NCBI GenBank assembly: GCA_036166735.1
Contig: JAYZHG010000035.1
Span: 1 to 14,844 of the forward strand
Direction of reading: 5' to 3'
Source of the DNA: JAPYTU01 sp036166735
GTDB lineage: Bacteria; Bacteroidota; Bacteroidia; Cytophagales; MED-G16
Length of the DNA stretch: 14,844 bases
Below, piece by piece: positions 1 through 6,151 of the stretch (position 1 is its first letter; each line of letters begins with the position of its first letter). A program made the translations under genes and the position numbers. The notes under the pieces are model-generated. The model was not told the origin of the DNA. It searched no databases and saw nothing but the letters and a program-made list of their open reading frames with translations.

Positions 1-37
1 ATAATTTTACGTGTTAATTAATTAAATATTATTAGCA

Positions 38-1150
38 GTGATAATAGGAATACCAAAAGAAATAAAAAATAACGAATTCAGAGTATCAATGACACCATAT
101 GGAGTTAAAGAATTAATTAATAATAATCATACAGTATTTATAGAAAAAAATGCTGGATACAACTCCAGTTTCACTGATGAGGACTATATAAAATCAGGTG
201 GTAAAATCCTAAATACAAATAAAGAAATTTTTGAAATTTCAGATATGATTTTAAAAGTTAAAGAACCAATTAAAGAAGAGTATAATCTTATCAAAGAAGA
301 TCAAATAGTATTCACCTATTTCCATTTTGCATCTTATCGCCCATTACTTAATGCAATGATTAATAATAAATGTATATGTATTGCATATGAAACTGTCCAA
401 AAGAAAAATGGATCATTACCACTTTTAATTCCTATGTCTGAAGTAGCTGGTAGAATGGCAACTCAAGAAGGAGCAAAATATCTTGAAAAACCAATGGGAG
501 GAAGAGGAATCTTACTTGGTGGAGTAACAGGAGTAACTCCTGCAGAAGTATTAATTATAGGAGGTGGAATATCTGGAACAGAAGCAGCAAAAATGGCTAT
601 AGGATTAGGAGCAAATGTTACAATTTTAGATACAAATAAAAATAGAATTAAAGAACTTAAAAAGTTATTTTCAAATCAAATTAATTGTATTCTTTCTTCT
701 AAAGAAATTATAGAAAAATATGCTATAAAAAGTGATTTGATTATAGGAGCAGTCTTGGTTACAGGAGCAAAAGCCCCTAAATTAATTTCAAAAAAAATTT
801 TAAAATTTCTAAAAAAAGGATGTGTTTTAGTTGATATTGCTATTGATCAAGGTGGATGCTTTGAAACATCCAAACCAACAACACACGAAAATCCAGTCTT
901 TAAAATTAATGATGTTCTTCACTATTGTGTAACAAATATGCCTGGAGCTGTTCCATTCACATCAACCTCTGCACTAACAAATAATACATTAAAATACATT
1001 ATAGAAATTGCTAATAAAGGATGGAAAAAAGCAGCAAAAGAAAACAAAGAGATACTAAATGGCATAAATGTTATTAATGGAAAAATCGTACACAAAAGTA
1101 TTTCTGATACATTTAATTTACAATTAAATGATATTAATAATTTAATTTAA
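38..1150 (+). CDS. ald: Alanine dehydrogenase
   Basis: This gene encodes NAD-dependent alanine dehydrogenase, which interconverts L-alanine and pyruvate plus ammonia in the cytoplasm. The 370-residue product is full length for the family. It starts at a GTG codon, and the N-terminus MIIGIPKEIKNNEFR aligns with the family start, so no longer start is needed. The residues known from characterised Ald enzymes fall at the canonical numbers: Arg15 and Lys75 for pyruvate binding, His96 and Asp270 for catalysis. The Rossmann dinucleotide motif GGGISG lies at 175-180, with an acidic Asp198 at the end of the second strand, as expected for NAD preference. The gene stands alone on the plus strand, and its last 9 bases overlap the convergent gene that follows. 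Only 37 bases lie upstream, and no promoter can be assigned there. Confidence 0.96.
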   Translation: MIIGIPKEIKNNEFRVSMTPYGVKELINNNHTVFIEKNAGYNSSFTDEDYIKSGGKILNTNKEIFEISDMILKVKEPIKEEYNLIKEDQIVFTYFHFASYRPLLNAMINNKCICIAYETVQKKNGSLPLLIPMSEVAGRMATQEGAKYLEKPMGGRGILLGGVTGVTPAEVLIIGGGISGTEAAKMAIGLGANVTILDTNKNRIKELKKLFSNQINCILSSKEIIEKYAIKSDLIIGAVLVTGAKAPKLISKKILKFLKKGCVLVDIAIDQGGCFETSKPTTHENPVFKINDVLHYCVTNMPGAVPFTSTSALTNNTLKYIIEIANKGWKKAAKENKEILNGINVINGKIVHKSISDTFNLQLNDINNLI

Positions 1151-1591
1151 TGGATATAATGGAATTTCATCTAACCATTTGAAGCTATTTTCATTCCAAT
1201 TATATTCACACAAATAATGAGTAAGACCATTAGTAATCATTATATAATTACTTTTATATATCTTATTATAAACAGATATCTGTTTAAAAGCATTTCGGTT
1301 TATATTTATTTTGAAAGACTTACATTCTACTAATAAGAATACATTCATTTTTTTATCATAAACTATAATATCTGATCTTTTACTTAATTTATTATACTTT
1401 AAACTAGATTCAATCTTAATAAGACTTCTAGGATATTTATGATCATTGACTAGATGATGAATAACATTTTGTCTTACCCATTCTTCTGGAGTTAATACAA
1501 TATTTTTTTTTCTAATAATATCAAAAACATAAATTTCAGAATTAATGTTTTTGATTTTAATATTATGTAATGGTAAATTTAATTTGAACAT
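1142..1591 (-). CDS. Orphan HsdR N-terminal-like (PD-(D/E)XK) domain protein
   Basis: This is a 149-residue protein resembling the stand-alone type I restriction HsdR N-terminal domain (HSDR_N_2-like) common in Bacteroidota. The visible nuclease-fold signature is an RSDIIVYD segment with Asp74, followed by LLVECKSF with Glu89 and Lys91; this matches the D...ExK core of PD-(D/E)XK nucleases. Glu61 may be the upstream acidic residue. A preceding EEWVRQNVIHHLV segment (36-48) fits the helical start of the family. There is no helicase or translocase region, and no HsdM or HsdS nearby, so this is not a restriction system. Its biological role is unknown to me. It is the last gene of the long minus-strand run, 12 bases after the UMF1 transporter, and its 3' end overlaps ald by 9 bases. 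The fold assignment is fairly firm; nuclease activity is inference. Confidence 0.82.
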   Translation of the reverse strand: MFKLNLPLHNIKIKNINSEIYVFDIIRKKNIVLTPEEWVRQNVIHHLVNDHKYPRSLIKIESSLKYNKLSKRSDIIVYDKKMNVFLLVECKSFKININRNAFKQISVYNKIYKSNYIMITNGLTHYLCEYNWNENSFKWLDEIPLYPLN

Positions 1592-1603
1592 TATAAAATT
1601 ATG

Positions 1604-2896
1604 TTACTTTCTAATTTTAACAAAAAGTAATATAACAAGACCTATCAAAAAATAAGAAGCTAAAACCAAAGTACTTATTCTCATACTCCCTGTAATCTGT
1701 TCAATATACCCATATGAAAAAGTACCTAAAACAACAGAAATATTATATGATATAGCATAAAAATTAAAAAAAGATGCATTATCCTCTATTTCAATTGGAA
1801 TTAATTTAGAAAAAGTTGAACGTGATAAAGACTGAATACCACCCATAACTAAACCAACTGTAGTTGCAAGTAAATAAAATTGATTTTCATCTTGAATAAA
1901 ATAAGCTGAAATACATATAATAATCCATAAAATATTCATAATAATTAAAGAAAACTTATTACCCCTTTTTTTAGATATATAAGCAAAAAAGTAAGCACCA
2001 AAAATTGCAACAATTTGAATAATCAATACAGTAAGTATTAATTTGTTCTGATCAAGATTTAACTCTTTATCTCCAAAATATGAAGCTATTAACATTACGG
2101 TTTGAACCCCCATACTATAAAAGAAAAATGAAAACAAAAATAATTTTAGATTTCTTACATTCTTTAAATAATTCCAAACTTTAATAAGCTCTTTAGTCCC
2201 ATAAGAAAGAATACTAAAAGATATTTTTTGATTTTTTACAACTTCAGGAACAGTAATAAATGTAATTTGTGAAAAAACTATCCACCAAATACCAACCAAT
2301 AAAAATGTAAATCTAGTTGCTAAAGCGGAATTGCTAAATCCAAAAAAATCATAAAATGTTATAAGAACTAAACAAATAATTAATAATATGACACTTCCAA
2401 CATAACCAAAAGAATACCCACGAGCACTTACTCTATCAAATTTATCTCTAGAAACTATTTCAGGAAGAAAAGCGTTGTAGAAAACTAAACTACCTGAAAA
2501 ACCTAAACTTGCTAAAACTGAACATATTACACCAAACTCTATATTAGAACCATCAAAAAAATATAAAGAGATACAAGAAGCTGAACCTAAATACATAAAT
2601 ATTTTAAGAAATAATTTTTTTCTTCCAACATAATCTGCGATTCCTGACAAAATAGGTTGAATAATTGTTAATAATAAAAATGAAAATGATAATGAATATG
2701 AATACAAAACAGAATTTACAATTTGAATACCAAAAAAAGACACTATGTATGAACCATCTAAACTAGTAGTTACAGAATTAAAATAAATAGGAAAAATAGC
2801 TGTGGTAATAACTAAAGAATATACAGAGTTAGCCCAGTCATACATGCACCAACCATTTATAACTTTATTACTTGATAGAGTTAATTTATTATACAT
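1604..2896 (-). CDS. UMF1/Atg22-like MFS transporter
   Basis: This is a 430-residue inner-membrane transporter of the major facilitator superfamily, UMF1 (Atg22-like) group. The N-terminal signature NGWCMYDWANSVYSLVITTA (residues 14-33) is diagnostic of bacterial UMF1 proteins, as is the later segment GGIQSLSRSTFSKLIP. Hydrophobic segments run through almost the whole protein and are compatible with about 11-12 membrane helices. A short basic loop carrying DYVGRKK follows an early helix, a position where MFS proteins usually have their loop 2-3 motif. The substrate is not known for this bacterial group; yeast Atg22 effluxes amino acids from the vacuole, but that should not be transferred here. 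The gene follows the second ExbD gene by 42 bases, a gap filled by a long inverted repeat ending 4 bases before the start codon. Confidence 0.88.
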   Translation of the reverse strand: MYNKLTLSSNKVINGWCMYDWANSVYSLVITTAIFPIYFNSVTTSLDGSYIVSFFGIQIVNSVLYSYSLSFSFLLLTIIQPILSGIADYVGRKKLFLKIFMYLGSASCISLYFFDGSNIEFGVICSVLASLGFSGSLVFYNAFLPEIVSRDKFDRVSARGYSFGYVGSVILLIICLVLITFYDFFGFSNSALATRFTFLLVGIWWIVFSQITFITVPEVVKNQKISFSILSYGTKELIKVWNYLKNVRNLKLFLFSFFFYSMGVQTVMLIASYFGDKELNLDQNKLILTVLIIQIVAIFGAYFFAYISKKRGNKFSLIIMNILWIIICISAYFIQDENQFYLLATTVGLVMGGIQSLSRSTFSKLIPIEIEDNASFFNFYAISYNISVVLGTFSYGYIEQITGSMRISTLVLASYFLIGLVILLFVKIRK

Positions 2897-2900
2897 TCTT

Positions 2901-2943
2901 TTTAAATAAGAAAACGTATATATACTTCACTTTCTTATTTAAA
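2901..2943 (-). repeat. 13-bp perfect inverted repeat between exbD and UMF1 genes
   Basis: The arms TTTAAATAAGAAA (2901-2913) and TTTCTTATTTAAA (2931-2943) are exact reverse complements separated by 17 bases. The loop itself contains the palindrome GTATATATAC (2916-2925). In the minus-strand transcript the hairpin starts within the exbD stop region and ends 4 bases before the UMF1 ATG. No run of T follows it on the minus strand, so it is not a standard intrinsic terminator. It may affect translation or mRNA processing; this is inference. Confidence 0.75.
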
Positions 2944-3400
2944 TATCAATAGTTTGAATTGAACTGTATAGAATTTTTCTTGCATTTGCTTCTCTCAATT
3001 CTTGTTGGACATCCGACACTATTCCCATCTTAGACTCAACATCTACTTTCATTGCAATAGTAATTTGATCTCTTTCCGCTTCATTTAATTTATCTTTTTC
3101 TTGATTAACAAATAATATAATTTCATCAATTTCAACAAAAACATCATTCACCTGAATTTTAGGTTCTTTACCAAAAATACTACTCTGTTTAGGCTCACCT
3201 ATATAAATATAACTAACTAATGACTTTCTTTCTAATTTAGATAATTGAACAGCTTTAGGTAATTTTTGTTTTACAAGAATATCCGTTTCCCTCATTACAG
3301 TAGTTACCATAAAAAAGAATAACAACATAAAAATAATATCTGGTAATGCAGCAGTAGGTATATCTTGAGATGTATTTGATTTTTTTCCAAATTTTGCCAT
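2939..3400 (-). CDS. exbD: ExbD/TolR-family biopolymer transport protein (second copy)
   Basis: This is a 153-residue ExbD/TolR-type protein. It has a short cytoplasmic N-terminus, one membrane helix (about residues 18-36, LPDIIFMLLFFFMVTTV) and a periplasmic domain for the rest. Asp21 at the start of the helix matches the conserved proton-path aspartate of ExbD and TolR. The periplasmic part carries a stretch of alternating hydrophobic residues (IQVNDVFVEIDEIILFV) typical of the ExbD fold. Its ATG overlaps the stop codon of the preceding ExbD gene by one base (TAATG), indicating translational coupling. With the ExbB protein upstream it should form a proton-driven motor complex that energises outer-membrane uptake. 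No tonB is seen in the window. Two different ExbD proteins per locus is a pattern seen in Bacteroidota. Confidence 0.92.
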   Translation of the reverse strand: MAKFGKKSNTSQDIPTAALPDIIFMLLFFFMVTTVMRETDILVKQKLPKAVQLSKLERKSLVSYIYIGEPKQSSIFGKEPKIQVNDVFVEIDEIILFVNQEKDKLNEAERDQITIAMKVDVESKMGIVSDVQQELREANARKILYSSIQTIDI

Positions 3401-4038
3401 TAGTTCACTATTTTATTAGGTTCTGCTATTGATATTGCTCGTGGTATTCCCTGTCTTGCCAATAAATATTTCTGATCTTGAACAGGATCATCTCTATCTA
3501 ACTGTAGAAATTGTGAAGCTGATAAACCAATCCTTTCTCCATAAACATCATTATATGCTCCATTTACCTGATCTAACACTTGAACAAATAATTCATATGA
3601 GGTACCTCTATCAGCCTTAAAAGAAACTATAGCTGTTTTTGGATCATCTGAAGAATCTGCTTTTCTACCGTTAATAGAAATAAAAGACTTCATTGAATTA
3701 GGTAAGCTATTATATATTACAACTCCTTCATCTCCAGGATTTCCAAAATTTAAAATAAAAATTTTAACCATTTCTCTTAAATCTGTAACATCTAATAGAG
3801 GCTCATCCTCAACTAATAATTTATCTTGAGAATTCGCTAAAATTTTAAAAATATTTCTGGCATTTTCAGTAATCTCAGGAGGAGGTTGATTAGGATCGGG
3901 TTTAGGAGGTAAAAGCATAGCAATTCCTTTATCATTTGCTATAGTAGTAGTTACTAAGAAAAAAATTAAAAGTAGAAAAGCTATATCTGCCATAGATCCA
4001 TTAGGAATCTGAGCAGTAGGTCTATTTCTTCTAGCCAT
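3400..4038 (-). CDS. exbD: ExbD/TolR-family biopolymer transport protein (first copy, long form)
   Basis: This is a 212-residue ExbD/TolR-type protein, longer than the usual 130-150 residues of the family. The single membrane helix lies at about residues 15-34 (SMADIAFLLLIFFLVTTTIA), with the conserved proton-path aspartate at Asp18. A proline-rich linker follows (PPKPDPNQPPPE, about 44-55). The remaining periplasmic part is larger than in classical ExbD and carries an insert around 95-135. The C-terminal section (145-212) includes VLDQVNGAYNDVYGER and a polar tail. The gene begins 8 bases inside the end of the small membrane protein gene and ends with a TAATG overlap into the next ExbD gene. 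It probably forms the stator with the second ExbD, as a heterodimer or as alternative subunits; which of these applies cannot be read from sequence. Confidence 0.91.
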   Translation of the reverse strand: MARRNRPTAQIPNGSMADIAFLLLIFFLVTTTIANDKGIAMLLPPKPDPNQPPPEITENARNIFKILANSQDKLLVEDEPLLDVTDLREMVKIFILNFGNPGDEGVVIYNSLPNSMKSFISINGRKADSSDDPKTAIVSFKADRGTSYELFVQVLDQVNGAYNDVYGERIGLSASQFLQLDRDDPVQDQKYLLARQGIPRAISIAEPNKIVN

Positions 4039-4372
4039 TTTTAAAATTTTTAATCACTTCAGAATAAAATATTCCTCCTAGAGCTACACAAGTTAATACA
4101 TATACTAATATTATGATTCCACCAATAAACTTAGATAAACTAGCATCAACACCAAATTCAGCATAGCTTGATAAAACCTCATTTCCAGATATTAACCATG
4201 AAAATAAAAATAAAGCAAGAATAGCTCCAATACCAATTCCTGAATCAACCAAAGATTTAGGATTTTTTGAAGCAAGATATAACGGAAAACCGATGGCTAA
4301 AACTGCACCAATTCCAATCATTAAATATCCGAAGTATAAAATAAAATCTATGAGATCAAATAACAATATCAT
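4031..4372 (-). CDS. Small three-helix membrane protein of the ExbB-ExbD locus, function unknown
   Basis: I do not recognise a named family for this 113-residue protein. Three hydrophobic segments are visible, at about residues 9-34, 42-62 and 81-105, separated by short polar stretches (SKNPKSLVDS and SYAEFGVDASLSK). The second begins with a small-residue run, GIGIGAILAL, suited to tight helix packing. The C-terminus ends in a short basic tail, EVIKNFKNG. Its start codon overlaps the ExbB stop by one base (TAATG) and its end overlaps the first ExbD start by 8 bases, so it is translationally locked between motor and stator genes. That placement suggests an accessory subunit or assembly factor of the ExbB-ExbD complex. 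The coding call is firm because the frame fits exactly between coupled neighbours; the role is inference. Confidence 0.85.
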   Translation of the reverse strand: MILLFDLIDFILYFGYLMIGIGAVLAIGFPLYLASKNPKSLVDSGIGIGAILALFLFSWLISGNEVLSSYAEFGVDASLSKFIGGIIILVYVLTCVALGGIFYSEVIKNFKNG

Positions 4373-5199
4373 TATTTAGATAATTTGTTTTTAACTAAAA
4401 TATCAACAAGAGTGATAGAAGCATCTTCCATACTATTAACTAAAGAATCTATTTTAGAAACAAGATAGTTATAAAATAATTGAAGAATAACAGCAACTAT
4501 AAGACCACCAACTGTAGTTAAAAGAGCAATTTTAATACCACCAGCAACTAAAGAAGGAGAAACATCACCAGCTTCAGCTATAGCATCAAATGCACCAATC
4601 ATACCAATAACTGTTCCCATGAAACCAAGCATTGGAGCAAGAGATATAAATAATGAAATCCATACCATCCCTTTCTCTAATTTTCCCATTTCAACTGATC
4701 CATAAGATATAATTGATTTTTCAACCATATCTATACCCTCTGAAGCTCTCATAAGTCCTTGAACAAATATAGATGCAACTGGACCAGGAGTATTCTTACA
4801 AATTTCTTTAGCAGATTCAACACCTCCTTTAGAAGATATAGCATCTTCTATATCAAATAAAAGTTTGTTTGTATTAGTTGTTGCAAGATTTAAAGTTATA
4901 ATTCTTTCAATTGCAACAGCTAAGCCAAGTATAAGACAAAGTAACACAATGCCCATAAATTGCCATCCTCCTTGAATAAACTGTTCTTTAATTGCATAAT
5001 GAAATGATTGTGATTCTTCAACAACCTGAATGTCTTCTATAGTTTCAATTTCTTCTTGAGTAACTTCTTCCGCAACTATTGCAGTAGAATCTACATTTTC
5101 AAGAGTAGTAGTGTCTTCTTGTTCAATATCTTGAGAAAACGATGATAAAGGATAAGATAAGAACACGAATACTAATAAATAAGTAAATAATTTTTTCAT
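4372..5199 (-). CDS. exbB: MotA/TolQ/ExbB-family proton channel protein with signal peptide
   Basis: This 275-residue protein belongs to the MotA/TolQ/ExbB family, whose pentamers form the proton-driven core of TonB-type energising complexes. The N-terminus (MKKLFTYLLVFVFLSYPLSSFSQ) looks like a signal peptide with cleavage near residue 22. It is followed by a strongly acidic, Thr/Ser-containing stretch (about 24-63). The three family helices lie at about 79-97, 179-205 and 224-247. The conserved segment APMLGFMGTVIGMIGAF (188-204) and the third helix with IALLTTVGGLIVAV carry the pore-lining small and Thr residues. The extended exported N-terminus distinguishes Bacteroidota ExbB proteins from E. 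coli ExbB. The gene is the first protein gene after tRNA-Ser, 81 bases from it, and heads the coupled block leading into the small membrane protein and two exbD genes. Confidence 0.92.
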   Translation of the reverse strand: MKKLFTYLLVFVFLSYPLSSFSQDIEQEDTTTLENVDSTAIVAEEVTQEEIETIEDIQVVEESQSFHYAIKEQFIQGGWQFMGIVLLCLILGLAVAIERIITLNLATTNTNKLLFDIEDAISSKGGVESAKEICKNTPGPVASIFVQGLMRASEGIDMVEKSIISYGSVEMGKLEKGMVWISLFISLAPMLGFMGTVIGMIGAFDAIAEAGDVSPSLVAGGIKIALLTTVGGLIVAVILQLFYNYLVSKIDSLVNSMEDASITLVDILVKNKLSK

Positions 5200-5229
5200 A
5201 GTTAAATGTTATAGTGATTTGAAATTTTT

Positions 5230-5237
5230 CAAAAATA
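5230..5237 (-). promoter_or_regulatory. Candidate -7 box (TAnnTTTG) upstream of exbB
   Basis: On the minus strand TATTTTTG matches the Bacteroidota sigma-ABfr -7 consensus TAnnTTTG, about 30 bases before the exbB start codon. No clear -33 TTG element is seen at the right distance. In DNA this AT-rich the box can arise by chance, so the call is tentative. It would give the ExbB block its own promoter after the tRNA. Confidence 0.28.
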
Positions 5238-5280
5238 AAATTATTAATACATATAAAAAAGAACTTCATTGTATTTTTTG

Positions 5281-5372
5281 CAGAGAGGAAGGGATTCGAA
5301 CCCTCGATACAAAGGATTACTTCGTATACATGCTTTCCAAGCATGCGCCTTCGACCACTCGGCCACCTCTCT
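5281..5372 (-). tRNA. tRNA-Ser (anticodon GGA)
   Basis: A class II tRNA of 92 bases folds on the minus strand. The acceptor stem AGAGAGG (5366-5372) pairs with CCTCTCT (5282-5288), followed by the discriminator G at 5281, as expected for serine. The anticodon arm is CATGC-TTGGAAA-GCATG with anticodon GGA at 5336-5338, reading UCC and UCU. The long variable arm pairs ATACGAAG with CTTTGTAT (8 pairs, one G-U) around a five-base loop. The T arm has the standard TTCGAAT loop. No CCA is encoded. The 5' end lies only three bases after the tatD stop codon, so the tRNA is probably processed from a polycistronic transcript. Confidence 0.97.
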
Positions 5373-5375
5373 AGT

Positions 5376-6149
5376 TTAAGTTAATTTAAATAAATTATTA
5401 ACGTTATTAGAAGTGGTTTTAATTATATTTTTTAAGGGTAATGAGTGTAAAATTGATAATTTTTCAGCAATAAAATTTATATTTAGTGGTTCATTTCTTT
5501 TTCCTCTTTTTGGTTCAGGAGATAAATATGGACTATCCGTTTCCAAAATAATATTCTTTAAATTTATTTGAGATATTATATTTTTTATATTAGAATTCTT
5601 AAAAGTTAAGATTCCACCTACTCCAATTAAAAATCCTAAATCAATAATTTTATTTGCTTGAATAAGATTTCCAACAAAACAATGAAAAACACCTCCTAAA
5701 TTTTGTTTTTTAAATTCACTTATTATTTCAATAGTTTCATCAACTGAATTTCTAGTATGAATTACTACTGGCAGATTATTTTTAATTGCTATGCTACACT
5801 GAATCCTTAAGGCATCTGCTTGATTATTAAAATTTTTACTGCTTCTGAACAAATCAATTCCTATTTCTCCAATTGCAATTATTTTTTCATTAAAATTTGC
5901 AAAAATTTTATCAATCTCTTCTTTATAATCTTCTTTAAGATAACAAGGATGAAGACCAAGCATTGGATAACAAATATTTTTAAATTTATTAGATAGACTA
6001 AATACAGCTGGAACCGTTTCTAAATTAATATTAGGCAAAAGAATTTTTTTTACTCCTCCTTCATAAGAACGAGAGATAACATCTTTAATATCATCTTTAA
6101 AATCCTTTAAATAAATATGAGCATGAGAATCAATCAAATGAGAATCCAT
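5376..6149 (-). CDS. tatD: TatD-family metal-dependent hydrolase (DNase)
   Basis: This 257-residue cytoplasmic protein is a TatD-type metal-dependent hydrolase; characterised members are 3'-5' exonucleases acting on DNA damage or degradation products. The metal-binding set is complete: the DSHAH motif with His9 and His11, Glu95 in GEIGID, His131 (VVIHTR), His156 (FHCF) and Asp205 (ETDSPYLSPEP). Length and ends match the family. I chose the ATG at 6149 because MDSHLIDSHAHIY starts like other TatD proteins and lies two bases after the preceding stop codon. A TTG at 6182 would add 11 residues but would lie inside the permease gene. The gene sits between the ABC permease and tRNA-Ser. Co-transcription with a transporter and a tRNA reflects packing rather than an obvious functional link. 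Confidence 0.94.
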   Translation of the reverse strand: MDSHLIDSHAHIYLKDFKDDIKDVISRSYEGGVKKILLPNINLETVPAVFSLSNKFKNICYPMLGLHPCYLKEDYKEEIDKIFANFNEKIIAIGEIGIDLFRSSKNFNNQADALRIQCSIAIKNNLPVVIHTRNSVDETIEIISEFKKQNLGGVFHCFVGNLIQANKIIDLGFLIGVGGILTFKNSNIKNIISQINLKNIILETDSPYLSPEPKRGKRNEPLNINFIAEKLSILHSLPLKNIIKTTSNNVNNLFKLT

Positions 6150-6151
6150 AA

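Noticed and set aside
1142..1591. A type I restriction-modification system
   Set aside because: Only an HsdR-N-like domain is present; there is no translocase, methylase or specificity gene in the window.
3429..3620. Plus-strand open frame of 63 codons opposite the first exbD
   Set aside because: It lies wholly antisense to a well-supported exbD gene and has no family resemblance.
5123..5344. Minus-strand open frame of 73 codons covering the tRNA-Ser region and the exbB start
   Set aside because: It reads through the tRNA gene and the exbB signal-peptide region in another frame, and its product has no recognisable features.
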